Shown in pieces: positions 1 through 8,806 of a DNA stretch of 64,000 nt; the stretch's first letter is position 1, and each line of letters opens with the position of its first letter. The position numbers were made by a program, and so were the translations under genes. A model generated the notes under the pieces. It was not told the origin of the DNA. It worked only from the letters and a program-made list of their open reading frames with translations, and made no database searches. The DNA is from Siminovitchia acidinfaciens (GTDB lineage Bacteria; Bacillota; Bacilli; Bacillales; Bacillaceae_C), in NCBI RefSeq assembly GCF_003605385.1, contig NZ_QYTV02000008.1, positions 81,586 to 145,585 on the forward strand. The letters are read 5' to 3'.

Positions 1-2
1 AA

Positions 3-1151
3 AAAATACCTAATGAACTTATGTTAATGCTTGAATTGATTAGCGTTAACAATAAGGAACATATATCTGAAGGAAATTATAAAAATATTGATTGGGACCT
101 TTTTTTTCAACTGGCCTTGCATCATCGCCTTTATCCTTTGCTTTCCATAAAAATTGCGAAGTTTAATTGCCCTTGGATTCCCTCGGATGTTTCTAAATCC
201 TTGACCACTTATTATCGAAATAACACATTTCAAATGCTTCACCTCTGCGGAGTCATGGAAAAAGTGAGTCAGCTTTTTGCAGAAAACGATATTCGGTCTC
301 TTTTTCTAAAAGGTCCTATTTTGGCCGAAGACCTGTATGGTGATATTTCTATGAGGACATGTGGAGACCTCGATATTCTCATTCCATTAAATGACTTACA
401 AAGAGCGGATGATTTACTTGTGGGACTCGGCTATGAAAAGAATGAGTATATTAAGACTGTGTTAAATGACTGGAAATGGAGGCATCATCACTTTACGTAT
501 TATCACCCAAATGAAGGAACGAAAATAGAAATTCATTGGAGACTAAACCCATCACCCAGCACAGAGCCGGCATTCGAAAAATTATGGGAACGAAGAAGAA
601 AAACTGCTTTAGTAAGCTCCCCTACTTTTTATTTGGGGCAAGAAGACCTATTCTTTTTTTTAGTTACCCATGGGGCCAGGCATGGATGGTCCCGTTTAAG
701 ATGGTTATTGGATATTCATAAAATGGTGCAAACAGATATCTATTGGCAGGATGTGAAGAGGCGATTAAAAAAATATCAATGTGATTTCATTGGGGGGCAG
801 TCTTTGATATTGTCCTCACAATTGTTCAATACCATTTTACCCAAAGATATCCAGTCTCTGGTATTTCAGAAAAATTCAGTAAGGTTAGCGCAGGAAACAA
901 TATTTTATTTAGAAGGAATGGTCAACTTACATAACGCACCGCTCCCAAAAGAAGTTTCAAAGTATCATGAAAAGTATTTGCTTTCTATAATGTCCTTTAA
1001 GCAAAAAGTGTTATACACACTTAGTGTCTTGCATCCTTATTATATGGATGCTGAAACATTACCCCTGCCAAAAAGACTGCACTTTTTATATTTCCCATTG
1101 CGACCGTTTCTTTGGTTTTGGAGAAAGACAAGAAAGCACGCTTTACCTTAG
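3..1151 (+). CDS. Nucleotidyltransferase family protein (PF14907 type), 5' end cut by window
   Basis: The protein fits the NTP_transf_5 family. It has FLKGP at about residues 95-99 counted from the Met at 21, then an Arg (about 112) and the metal-binding pair GDLDIL (D116, D118). The frame stays open to the window edge, reading IPNEL before that Met, so the true start probably lies upstream; a start at 21 is possible but has no clear ribosome binding site. The ABC exporter gene follows 12 bp after the stop. This pair is the usual tail of paeninodin/pseudomycoidin-type lasso-peptide clusters, where the nucleotidyltransferase works with a kinase to modify the peptide. The lasso link is inference; the family call is firm. 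Confidence 0.85.
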   Translation, partial: KIPNELMLMLELISVNNKEHISEGNYKNIDWDLFFQLALHHRLYPLLSIKIAKFNCPWIPSDVSKSLTTYYRNNTFQMLHLCGVMEKVSQLFAENDIRSLFLKGPILAEDLYGDISMRTCGDLDILIPLNDLQRADDLLVGLGYEKNEYIKTVLNDWKWRHHHFTYYHPNEGTKIEIHWRLNPSPSTEPAFEKLWERRRKTALVSSPTFYLGQEDLFFFLVTHGARHGWSRLRWLLDIHKMVQTDIYWQDVKRRLKKYQCDFIGGQSLILSSQLFNTILPKDIQSLVFQKNSVRLAQETIFYLEGMVNLHNAPLPKEVSKYHEKYLLSIMSFKQKVLYTLSVLHPYYMDAETLPLPKRLHFLYFPLRPFLWFWRKTRKHALP

Positions 1152-1163
1152 GAGGAAATAATC

Positions 1164-2963
1164 ATGAAGCCGGTTTTATTTTTTTTCAAACAGTTGTACG
1201 ACTATGCTGGAAATAAGCTTTATATTAACCTCCTTGGAATGGTGTTAATCAGTTTATTGGATGGAATTGGGTTATTATTGCTCATACCTGTAATCAGCTA
1301 TAGTGGAATTGTGAATTTTGATGGGGAAAATTCGACAGCGTCTAGGGTACTCTCATATATTCAACAAATACCTGAGGCTTTTGGCGGGCTGACATTTATT
1401 CTAATTTTATTTGTTATCATAAACATTGCTCAAAATTTGTTTCAACGATATGTAACGATAGAAAACGTGAAGATACAACATGGATTTGCCCGGAGTCTAC
1501 GGTTAGATATTTATAAAGATCTTCTTCAAGCCAATTGGGCTTTTTATGTAAAGAGAAGAAAATCGGATATTATTAATACATTTACTGCCGAGTTGGGGCG
1601 TGTAAGTGCAGGAACTAATACATTTTTACAGTTTATCACTTCTATCATCTTTACTAAAATCCAAGTGGTTATCGCCTTTTTTCTCTCACCAAAAATAACA
1701 ATGTTTGTTCTGTTGAGCGGATTTTTCTTATCCATTTTTTCTAGGGGATTCATAAAAAGATCGAGATTATTGGGGAGCAGGACTTCTGAGATTGGGCAGA
1801 GTTTATTGGCAGGTATAACCGACAATTTTAATGGCATGAAGGAAATCAAGAGCAATACTCTAGAAACGTCGAGAATGGATTGGTTTCAATCCATATCTCA
1901 AAGAATGTACGATGAACAGATGGAATATACCACATTGAAAACTGCTTCCCAATTCTATTATAAAATTGCTTCGGCTTTTTTAATCGCCATCTTTATATTT
2001 CTATCTGTGAACCTATTTAATGCCCAGGCTGCACAATTGATGTTAATTATTATTATTTTTACAAGACTGTGGCCGAGGGTGACTGGTATTCAAGCCAGTT
2101 TGGAGCAGATTGCGGCGACTATTCCGGCATTAAAGTCAGTCATCAATTTGAAGAATGAGTCGCGGGCTGCCAGAGAGTTGGAAGAGTTTGGAACGAAAAA
2201 TATTAAACCGATGGATATTAAACTAGGGATAGAATGTAAAAATGTATTCTTTCGATATAACACAAAAGAAAACATATATGCATTAAAAGAAGTCAACGTG
2301 TATTTTCCGGCTAATTGCATGGCGGCGGTGGTTGGAAAATCCGGCGCAGGCAAAAGTACATTGATTGACCTTTTAATGGGGTTAAATCATCCAGAAAAAG
2401 GAGGAATCCTTTTGGATGGTACCCAGTTAACAAAGGATAATCTCCAATCTTGGAGGCGTTCCATCAGCTATGTTCCTCAAGACCCATTTTTATTTAATAC
2501 TACGATACGTGAAAATTTAAGTTTAATCCAACCGGAAGCTACAGAAGAACAGCTGTGGGAAGCATTGAAATTTGCTGCAGCAGACGATTTTGTAAAGCAG
2601 CTTCCCAAAGGCCTGGATTCATTTATAGGAGACCGGGGAATCAGGCTGTCAGGCGGGGAGCGTCAGCGTCTTGTTCTGGCACGTGCAATCTTAAGAAAGC
2701 CATCAATCCTTGTGTTGGATGAGGCAACAAGTGCACTCGATACGGAGAATGAAACTAAGATTCAAAAAGCTCTAGAACGGTTAAAGGGGAAAATGACAAT
2801 CATCATCATTGCACACCGCCTCTCCACCATCCGAAATGCGGATCAAGTAATCGTGCTGAACAGGGGAGAAATCATACAAAAAGGAGAGTTTAAACAATTG
2901 GCGAATGAGCAGCGCGGGATGTTTAATAACCTTCTCAAGAAGCAAATGGAAATTTCTTTATAA
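1164..2963 (+). CDS. ABC transporter, fused permease and ATPase (MsbA/exporter type)
   Basis: This 599-residue half-transporter has a membrane domain of about six helices in residues 1-310 and a C-terminal ATPase. The ATPase shows Walker A GKSGAGKST near 391, signature LSGGERQR near 495, Walker B ILVLDEATSALD near 516 and an H-loop IIIIAHRLST. It starts at ATG with AGGAGG upstream, 12 bp after the nucleotidyltransferase gene, so the two are co-transcribed. It should act as a homodimeric exporter in the cell membrane. In lasso-peptide clusters the equivalent protein exports and gives immunity to the peptide. The substrate cannot be read from this sequence. Confidence 0.9.
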   Translation: MKPVLFFFKQLYDYAGNKLYINLLGMVLISLLDGIGLLLLIPVISYSGIVNFDGENSTASRVLSYIQQIPEAFGGLTFILILFVIINIAQNLFQRYVTIENVKIQHGFARSLRLDIYKDLLQANWAFYVKRRKSDIINTFTAELGRVSAGTNTFLQFITSIIFTKIQVVIAFFLSPKITMFVLLSGFFLSIFSRGFIKRSRLLGSRTSEIGQSLLAGITDNFNGMKEIKSNTLETSRMDWFQSISQRMYDEQMEYTTLKTASQFYYKIASAFLIAIFIFLSVNLFNAQAAQLMLIIIIFTRLWPRVTGIQASLEQIAATIPALKSVINLKNESRAARELEEFGTKNIKPMDIKLGIECKNVFFRYNTKENIYALKEVNVYFPANCMAAVVGKSGAGKSTLIDLLMGLNHPEKGGILLDGTQLTKDNLQSWRRSISYVPQDPFLFNTTIRENLSLIQPEATEEQLWEALKFAAADDFVKQLPKGLDSFIGDRGIRLSGGERQRLVLARAILRKPSILVLDEATSALDTENETKIQKALERLKGKMTIIIIAHRLSTIRNADQVIVLNRGEIIQKGEFKQLANEQRGMFNNLLKKQMEISL

Positions 2964-3139
2964 ATTGGAGATGCTTGTGCATGTAACTTTATGTGTTGAA
3001 GGGGCGTTTTCAGTTCTTTTATCCAAATAACAAACATTTACTTAAATAATCTTCATAAATTTGATGACACTAAACTATCCTGAGTATATAGGCTCAATGT
3101 ACCGTATAATTAATGTAGAAAATGATCGAGAAATTCATG

Positions 3140-3203
3140 TTGACTTGTTCTCTATAATGAAATAATATAGAAATATGTTATAACTATGTTCTTTATTAGG
3201 AAC
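3140..3203 (+). promoter_or_regulatory. Promoter of the exopolysaccharide operon with two SinR-type operators
   Basis: TTGACT (3140-3145) and TAATAT (3163-3168) are separated by exactly 17 bp. The spacer holds GTTCTCTATAATGAAA (3147-3162). A second copy, GTTCTTTATTAGGAAC, lies at 3188-3203, 41 bp (about four helical turns) downstream. Both match the GTTCTYT core known for B. subtilis SinR operators in the epsA promoter. The first epsA-like gene starts at 3229. The positions imply repression by blocking polymerase; binding itself is inferred. Confidence 0.75.
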
Positions 3204-3228
3204 GAAATAACTGATAAGGTGGTCTATT

Positions 3229-3951
3229 ATGAATCAGTTAGAAAATAGAACCGTAAAAGAAATTAATCTAAAGGACTTATACAGAGTAATCAAAAGGCGC
3301 TTATGGCTAGTCGCACTCATCGCAACTTTGGCAACTACAGCAGGTTGGTTCTATAGTAATCTTAATAAAACAGCCCCAATATATCAGGCTTCTTCAAATA
3401 TAATTATCGATGCAGATCCTGCGTATAAAAACACTCTACAGGTAATTATTAAAGATATCACTGTTATAGAGAAAGTAATACAAGAATTGGGGATTGAAAA
3501 CTCTCCGGAGACATTGGCCGGACAGATTAATGTTGAAAGTATTGAGGATTCCCAAGTAGTGAAGATTAGTGTGACTGATACAGATCCTGAAAGAGCTGCG
3601 AATATTGCAAATACGACTGCTAGAATATTTAAGGGGCAAATTCCAAAAGTTATGGAGTTTAAAAGTGTGAGCGTTTTATCAGAGGCTAAAGTAAATCCTT
3701 TTCCGATCAATGAAAACAATCAAAATAAAATTATTTTAGGGGCTATGATCATTGGAATAATGATAGGAATTGGACTAATATTCTTAATTGATTCGTTAGA
3801 TGACTCAATTAAATCAGAACATGATATAGAATCAATACTGGGAATTCCCGTTTTAGGGAGTATTTCCAAAATAAATAAAAAGAATGTAACTAAAAGGAAA
3901 ATCAAGAGTGAGAAATTAGAGCTTAGAGGTGAATCCATTGGTCTTAAATAA
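3229..3951 (+). CDS. epsA: Wzz/CpsC-type polysaccharide co-polymerase and kinase modulator (EpsA-like)
   Basis: At 240 residues it is typical of Firmicute CpsC/YveK proteins. Two membrane helices (about 25-43 and 167-187) flank an extracellular Wzz domain, and a Pro-containing stretch (NPFPINENN) precedes the second helix as in the family. The C-terminus is cytoplasmic and basic, where it would contact the tyrosine kinase encoded next. The start has AAGGTGG 7 bases upstream. It is the first gene after the SinR-type promoter and overlaps the next gene, as in B. subtilis epsAB. It should set chain length and activate EpsB. Confidence 0.9.
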   Translation: MNQLENRTVKEINLKDLYRVIKRRLWLVALIATLATTAGWFYSNLNKTAPIYQASSNIIIDADPAYKNTLQVIIKDITVIEKVIQELGIENSPETLAGQINVESIEDSQVVKISVTDTDPERAANIANTTARIFKGQIPKVMEFKSVSVLSEAKVNPFPINENNQNKIILGAMIIGIMIGIGLIFLIDSLDDSIKSEHDIESILGIPVLGSISKINKKNVTKRKIKSEKLELRGESIGLK

Positions 3952-4594
3952 AAGAAGATCCTCAGCAACAGCTAAAAAAACAAATCTAGTTGTAGATAAA
4001 AATCCAGAGTCTATTATTTCCGAGCAATTTCGTACGATTAGAACGAATATTCACTTCTTAAAGGGAGATAAAAAAGAAAGCATTTTATTAATCACATCGC
4101 CTGGAAAAGGTGAAGGTAAATCTACCATAGCCGCTAACATCGCCGTCTCAATGACCCAACAGAAAGAAAATATACTATTGATTGACGGAAACTTAAGAAA
4201 TCCAAGCGTTCACAGCCTATTCAAACTCTCCAATACGAGCGGCTTATCAGATGTACTGACAGGAAAAATTACTTTTGAAGAAGCAGTGATTTCAACAGGA
4301 ATTGGGAATTTGGATATTATTACGAGTGGAACAAAACCATTCAATCCGGCTGAACTGTTAGCCTCCCCAATGATGAAGGAATTTCTGCAAACAGTTAGTC
4401 CTTCATATGATACTGTACTAATAGATTCACCACCACTACTTGAAGTAACAGATACAAAAATTATGGCAAACTTATGTGACGGGGTAGTCTTAGTCGTTAA
4501 AAAAACCAAGACAAATTCCGAGAGTGCTTATCAATCGAAAAAAGTATTAGGATTTGCAAAAGCCCAGATTATAGGAGTCATATTAAATGAGTAA
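3938..4594 (+). CDS. epsB: CpsD/CapB-type tyrosine kinase (EpsB-like), atypical
   Basis: This is a BY-kinase P-loop protein: Walker A SPGKGEGKST near 54-63, Walker A' LLIDGNLRNP near 80-88 and Walker B VLIDSPP near 160. I prefer the TTG start at 3938 because AGAGGTG lies 6 bases upstream; GTG at 3929 would sit on top of that ribosome binding site. Two points are odd. The second Asp usual in the Walker A' motif (DxDxR) is Asn here. The protein also ends at GVILNE, just where family members carry a Tyr-rich tail used for autophosphorylation. Kinase activity or its control may therefore be altered. Its gene overlaps epsA. Confidence 0.85.
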   Translation: MVLNKRRSSATAKKTNLVVDKNPESIISEQFRTIRTNIHFLKGDKKESILLITSPGKGEGKSTIAANIAVSMTQQKENILLIDGNLRNPSVHSLFKLSNTSGLSDVLTGKITFEEAVISTGIGNLDIITSGTKPFNPAELLASPMMKEFLQTVSPSYDTVLIDSPPLLEVTDTKIMANLCDGVVLVVKKTKTNSESAYQSKKVLGFAKAQIIGVILNE

Positions 4595-4616
4595 GTGCAT
4601 ATATTTTTTGCCAACA

Positions 4617-4651
4617 TGTTCTTAATAAGGAACAATCGGTTCTTAATAAGG
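4617..4651 (+). promoter_or_regulatory. Tandem SinR-type operators downstream of epsB
   Basis: TGTTCTTAATAAGGAACA (4617-4634) is a near-palindrome. Its left half plus spacer repeats at 4639-4651 (GTTCTTAATAAGG), exactly 21 bp away, two helical turns. A weak promoter may overlap: TTGCCA at 4608-4613 and AACAAT at 4631-4636, 17 bp apart. The motif is the same as in the operon promoter. This suggests a second SinR-controlled entry point ahead of the EAR-like region and epsC. Confidence 0.55.
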
Positions 4652-4654
4652 CGA

Positions 4655-4835
4655 TAAAGACAAGGTTAGGGACCACTGATACATATGCTCTGAACACTCT
4701 TTACATTAAACCAATCGTTATCTTCTGGAAATGTCTCCTTTCCATTATCAATGGAGGTACTCGGTCATGCTGTGGGTTGAGAGACCTTAGACGCCAGTCG
4801 TCAAAAGTGTGATGTGAGGGGGGGTTAAATGCCCT
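4655..4835 (+). ncRNA. Candidate EAR (eps-associated) antitermination RNA between epsB and epsC
   Basis: B. subtilis carries the EAR processive-antitermination element at exactly this place. The stretch is non-coding and can fold. It has a hairpin TCCATT/AATGGA (4741-4755), a hairpin GACG-CCAGT-CGTC (4790-4802) whose loop contains CAGT complementary to ACTG at 4674-4677 (possible pseudoknot), and a closing AAGGT/ACCTT pairing (4662-4666 with 4784-4788). An intrinsic terminator downstream inside the operon, after galE, would need such an element. The assignment rests on synteny and folding; a covariance-model search for the Rfam epsC/EAR family would settle it. Confidence 0.65.
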
Positions 4836-4838
4836 ATT

Positions 4839-4892
4839 TTAAAGTTTTTAATTAGGGGGGGTCTTAAGACCCCCCCTAATTAAAAACTTTAA
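4839..4892. repeat. 54-bp perfect palindrome before epsC
   Basis: Two 27-base arms meet with no spacer at 4865/4866. Each arm has an A/T-rich outer part and a run of seven G (4855-4861) or seven C (4870-4876). The RNA would form one very stable hairpin. No long U run follows, so it is not a classical terminator. Another run of seven G at 4818-4824, at the end of the EAR-like region, could compete for the same C run. The epsC ribosome binding site lies 20 bases beyond. Confidence 0.9.
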
Positions 4893-4925
4893 TTCAAGCT
4901 AAAGAATAGTAAAGAGGAGGGTATT

Positions 4926-6758
4926 ATGTCATATCGGAAAAGGATATCTATTTTCATCACTTTAGATTCAATTATCATTTTATCAGCTTTATACTTCGGA
5001 AATTATTTAGTAACCACGGGCTTTCCTGAATTAAATCTATTATTTGTTCTTAGTTCGTTTACCCTTTTACTTAGTTATCATGTTTTTTCTTTAATATTCA
5101 AAATTTACAAAAAGGCGTGGGAATATGCGAGTGTCGGTGAGTCGATTATTATTCTAAAAGTAGTCTCTCTATCGATCATTTCGGTTTCAGTCGTCCAGCA
5201 GCTGATGATGAATGGGCTTCATTTTAGATTGCTTGCGGTCACTTGCCTCCTATGCCTGTTGGGGATTGGAGGTACAAGATTTTGGTGGAGGATTTTTCGT
5301 GATGATTATCTAAATAACAGCCTTTATAAAAAAAGAACCCTAATTATAGGGGCCGGTTCCGCGGGAACAATGGTTGCTAGGCAACTACTGAAGAGTATAG
5401 ATTCAGACCTCAAGCTGATCGCGTATATAGATGATGATTATAATAAACATCACTTGGATATATTGGGAATTCCAGTCATTGGAGGAATTAGTCAACTGGA
5501 AAAGGCGGTTGAAGAATTAAATATTGAAAATATTATTATTGCTATCCCTTCACTATCCAAGAAAAAATTAAACAAGATTTTCCTGGAATGCGCAAAAACA
5601 AAAGCACAAACACAGATTCTTCCTATGCTGGAGGATCTTGTAACAGGAAAAATTTCTGTTAATAAGTTTCGTGACGTAGAAGTGGAGGACCTCTTGGGAA
5701 GGGAGCCAATTGATTTAGATATTGATAGTATTTCAGGGTATGTAACGAACAAAGTAGTGTTAGTAACCGGAGCGGGAGGATCAATTGGATCTGAAATATG
5801 TCGCCAAATATGCAACTTCAATCCAAAGCAGTTAGTATTGCTGGGGCACGGAGAGAATAGTATTCATTCAATTGAATTAGAGCTTAAAGAAAAGTTCGAG
5901 CATTCACCTATCGAGTTATTACCCGAAATTGCAGATTTAAAAGATGCCCATAAAATGCAGTCCGTCATGAATAAGTATCGCCCAAATGTTGTATATCATG
6001 CTGCAGCCCATAAACATGTTCCTTTAATGGAACGAAATCCAGAAGAAGCTGTAAAAAACAACATCATCGGAACAAAGAACTTGGCAGAGGCTTCCAGCTT
6101 ACATGGGGTAGAGACGTTTGTAATGATTTCGACTGACAAAGCGGTTAATCCGACAAGTGTGATGGGGGCATCGAAGAGGCTTGCTGAAATGATTATTCAG
6201 CATATGGATAGAAATAACAAAACGAAATTTGTGGCGGTAAGGTTTGGGAATGTTTTAGGCAGCAATGGTAGTGTAGTCCCTATATTTAAACAACAGATAA
6301 AAAAGGGGGGGCCAGTAAAAGTTACCCATCCGGAAATGGTTCGTTATTTTATGACTATACCCGAGGCTTCACGATTAGTTATCCAGGCTGGAGCCCTGGC
6401 CAATGGTGGAGAAATTTTCATTTTGGATATGGGAGATCCCGTCAAAATAGTTGACTTGGCTAAAAATCTCATCAAATTATCCGGGTTTTCGATTGAAGAT
6501 ATTGGCATAGAATTTACTGGAATCAGACCGGGAGAAAAGCTTTTTGAAGAGCTGTTAAAAGAAGATGAAATACATGAACAGCAAGTGTATACCAATATTT
6601 ACATTGGGAGAACTTCAAACCTATACCTTGAAGAAATTAATGAGATTATTGAAAATTACAGTAGTTTAGAGAAGGAAATATTAAGAGAAACACTTATTAA
6701 CTTGGCAAATAATCAAGTGAAACTGATAGATGAACCTCTAATATCAGCTTCAGGATAA
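4926..6758 (+). CDS. epsC: UDP-sugar 4,6-dehydratase, membrane-bound (EpsC/CapD family)
   Basis: This 610-residue protein has about four N-terminal membrane helices (residues 1-110), a first nucleotide-binding fold with GAGSAG (about 142), and a second SDR domain with GAGGSIGSE (about 280). The STDKAVNPTSVMGASKR stretch (about 403-420) has Met in place of the usual SDR Tyr, typical of the WbpM/PglF group. Those enzymes convert UDP-GlcNAc to the 4-keto-6-deoxy sugar, the first step to bacillosamine-type sugars. EpsN (16681) would aminate the product. AGAGGAGGG precedes the ATG. It matches B. subtilis EpsC in length and position. Confidence 0.92.
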   Translation: MSYRKRISIFITLDSIIILSALYFGNYLVTTGFPELNLLFVLSSFTLLLSYHVFSLIFKIYKKAWEYASVGESIIILKVVSLSIISVSVVQQLMMNGLHFRLLAVTCLLCLLGIGGTRFWWRIFRDDYLNNSLYKKRTLIIGAGSAGTMVARQLLKSIDSDLKLIAYIDDDYNKHHLDILGIPVIGGISQLEKAVEELNIENIIIAIPSLSKKKLNKIFLECAKTKAQTQILPMLEDLVTGKISVNKFRDVEVEDLLGREPIDLDIDSISGYVTNKVVLVTGAGGSIGSEICRQICNFNPKQLVLLGHGENSIHSIELELKEKFEHSPIELLPEIADLKDAHKMQSVMNKYRPNVVYHAAAHKHVPLMERNPEEAVKNNIIGTKNLAEASSLHGVETFVMISTDKAVNPTSVMGASKRLAEMIIQHMDRNNKTKFVAVRFGNVLGSNGSVVPIFKQQIKKGGPVKVTHPEMVRYFMTIPEASRLVIQAGALANGGEIFILDMGDPVKIVDLAKNLIKLSGFSIEDIGIEFTGIRPGEKLFEELLKEDEIHEQQVYTNIYIGRTSNLYLEEINEIIENYSSLEKEILRETLINLANNQVKLIDEPLISASG

Positions 6759-6773
6759 GGGGAGTGGAAAGTA

Positions 6774-7652
6774 ATGAAAGTAAAAAAGGCAATCATACCC
6801 GCAGCAGGATTGGGAACAAGATTTTTACCGGCCACAAAAGCGATGCCAAAAGAAATGCTGCCGATTGTCGATAAACCGACGATTCAATATATTGTTGAAG
6901 AAGCGATAGATTCAGGAATAGAGGACATCATTATTGTAACAGGAAAGGGAAAGCGGGCCATTGAGGACCATTTCGACCATTCCTTTGAGCTGGAGCAAAA
7001 CCTGTTGGAAAAAGGTAAATTTGACCTGTTGGATCAGGTTCAAAAGTCATCAAAGATGGTGGATATTCACTATATACGTCAGAAAGAACCAAAAGGACTG
7101 GGCCATGCCGTTTGGTGTGCACGTAAGTTTATAGGAGATGAACCCTTTGCTGTTTTATTGGGCGACGATATTGTCAGGGCGGAAAAACCGTGTCTTAAAC
7201 AAATGATAGAACAGTATGAACGCTATAATGCAACGATATTGGGAGTCCAGACAGTAAAAGAAGATGAAGTCTCAAGATATGGAATTGTTGACGGAGATGC
7301 TATTCGTGACCGCTTTTACAGTGTCAATAGCTTGGTAGAAAAGCCAAATCAGGAGGAGGCTCCCTCCAACTTGGCTATCATGGGGAGATATATTCTCAGT
7401 CCGAGAGTATTCGATATTTTATCCAAACAAAAACCAGGTGCAGGCGGCGAAATCCAGTTGACGGATGCCATTGCAGGCTTGAACCGTTTTGAAGCTGTAT
7501 ATGCCTATGACTTTGAGGGAGTCCGATATGATGTAGGAGAGAAGCTGGGATTTATTCAAACAACAATAGAGCTGGCCTTGCAAAGAGAAGAGTTGCGAAG
7601 TGAATTGCTTGATTATCTATCCTCTGTTTTAGATGAACAAATGATTGGGTGA
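6774..7652 (+). CDS. galU: UTP-glucose-1-phosphate uridylyltransferase (GalU/GtaB)
   Basis: The enzyme makes UDP-glucose from UTP and glucose-1-phosphate. It has the nucleotide-binding signature [20 protein letters not shown] (about 8-27) and the VEKP and GEIQLTDAI motifs of the family; 292 residues is the normal length. It lies 15 bp after epsC with GGGGAGTGG upstream, and its stop overlaps the start region of epsD. B. subtilis eps has no galU, so this locus brings its own precursor supply, together with galE at 14305. It is cytoplasmic. Confidence 0.95.
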   Translation: MKVKKAIIPAAGLGTRFLPATKAMPKEMLPIVDKPTIQYIVEEAIDSGIEDIIIVTGKGKRAIEDHFDHSFELEQNLLEKGKFDLLDQVQKSSKMVDIHYIRQKEPKGLGHAVWCARKFIGDEPFAVLLGDDIVRAEKPCLKQMIEQYERYNATILGVQTVKEDEVSRYGIVDGDAIRDRFYSVNSLVEKPNQEEAPSNLAIMGRYILSPRVFDILSKQKPGAGGEIQLTDAIAGLNRFEAVYAYDFEGVRYDVGEKLGFIQTTIELALQREELRSELLDYLSSVLDEQMIG

Positions 7653-7657
7653 TGGTT

Positions 7658-8806
7658 ATGGCAAGTAAAATTTTGTTTTGTGCAACAGTAGATTATCATT
7701 TTAGTGCTTTTCATCTGCCCTATTTAAAATGGTTTAAAGAACAGGGATGGGAGGTTCACATTGCTGCTGCGGGTAACATGGAGCTTCCTTACGTAGACAA
7801 GAAATATGACATACCTATTCAAAGATCCCCATTCAAAAGAAAGAACTTAGATGCATATAAGAAATTGAAATCAATCATTGATAACAATCATTATAAAATC
7901 ATTCATTGTCATACACCGATGGGGGGAGTCTTATCACGATTGGCAGCCCGGCATACAAGAAAACAGGATACTAAGGTAATTTATACTGCGCATGGCTTTC
8001 ATTTTTGTAAAGGCGCGCCTCGCCATAACTGGATGATTTATTATCCTATTGAAAAATGGCTTTCCGGGTACACGGATTGTTTAATCACTATTAATGAAGA
8101 GGACTATAATCTTGCGGTGAATCAATTCAAAGCTAATCAAATAGAACACGTTCATGGTGTAGGGGTTGATACGGAACTGTATACTCCGGTCGCTGAATTC
8201 TCTAAATCAGTGCTTAGAGCCAAGTATCATTATCAAGATGATGCTTTTTTGATGTTTTACGCCGCTGAATTTAATAAAAATAAAAACCAAAAAGTTCTCC
8301 TTGAAGCACTAGCTTTGATAAAAGAGCAAGTACCAAATGCAAAGCTTTTATTAGCAGGAGAAGGCCCACTTATGGACGAATGTAAACAGCTTTCAATCGA
8401 TCTTAATATAGAGGGTATGATTCATTTCCTCGGCTATCGTAATGACATCGATTCATTATTAAAAATGTGTGATATTTCCGTGGCATCTAGTTTACGGGAA
8501 GGCTTACCTGTCAATATATTGGAAGCCATGGCTTGCGGGTTACCCATTATAGCGGTTGAAAACAGAGGGCATAGAGAGCTTGTATATGTTGATAAAAACG
8601 GGTGGCTTGTTGGAAATAATGCTATTGAAATTTCTGAAAAAATCATTAGTCTTGCGGAAAATGGGGATTTAAGAAGAGAGTTTGGAAGCCAAAGTCGAAA
8701 GATCATTTTGGCTAAATATAGTTTAAATAAAATTTTAGATGAAAAGTGCAAAATTTATAAAAGATATATGGATGATTTGGAGGAAGTTCAGTGGGCGGTC
8801 CATTAA
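7658..8806 (+). CDS. epsD: Glycosyltransferase family 4 (EpsD-like)
   Basis: The N-terminus MASKILFCATVDYHFSAFHL and the stretch YTAHGFHFCKGAPRHNW closely resemble B. subtilis EpsD. It is a GT-B enzyme with the C-terminal donor-site pattern SLREGLPVNILEAMACG (E-x7-E). I use the ATG at 7658 because it gives the EpsD-like N-terminus and has GGGTGA at a usable distance; GTG at 7649 and ATG at 7652 are alternatives. Translation is coupled to galU. It probably adds an early sugar to the lipid-linked repeat unit at the inner membrane face. Donor and acceptor are unknown. Confidence 0.88.
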   Translation: MASKILFCATVDYHFSAFHLPYLKWFKEQGWEVHIAAAGNMELPYVDKKYDIPIQRSPFKRKNLDAYKKLKSIIDNNHYKIIHCHTPMGGVLSRLAARHTRKQDTKVIYTAHGFHFCKGAPRHNWMIYYPIEKWLSGYTDCLITINEEDYNLAVNQFKANQIEHVHGVGVDTELYTPVAEFSKSVLRAKYHYQDDAFLMFYAAEFNKNKNQKVLLEALALIKEQVPNAKLLLAGEGPLMDECKQLSIDLNIEGMIHFLGYRNDIDSLLKMCDISVASSLREGLPVNILEAMACGLPIIAVENRGHRELVYVDKNGWLVGNNAIEISEKIISLAENGDLRREFGSQSRKIILAKYSLNKILDEKCKIYKRYMDDLEEVQWAVH

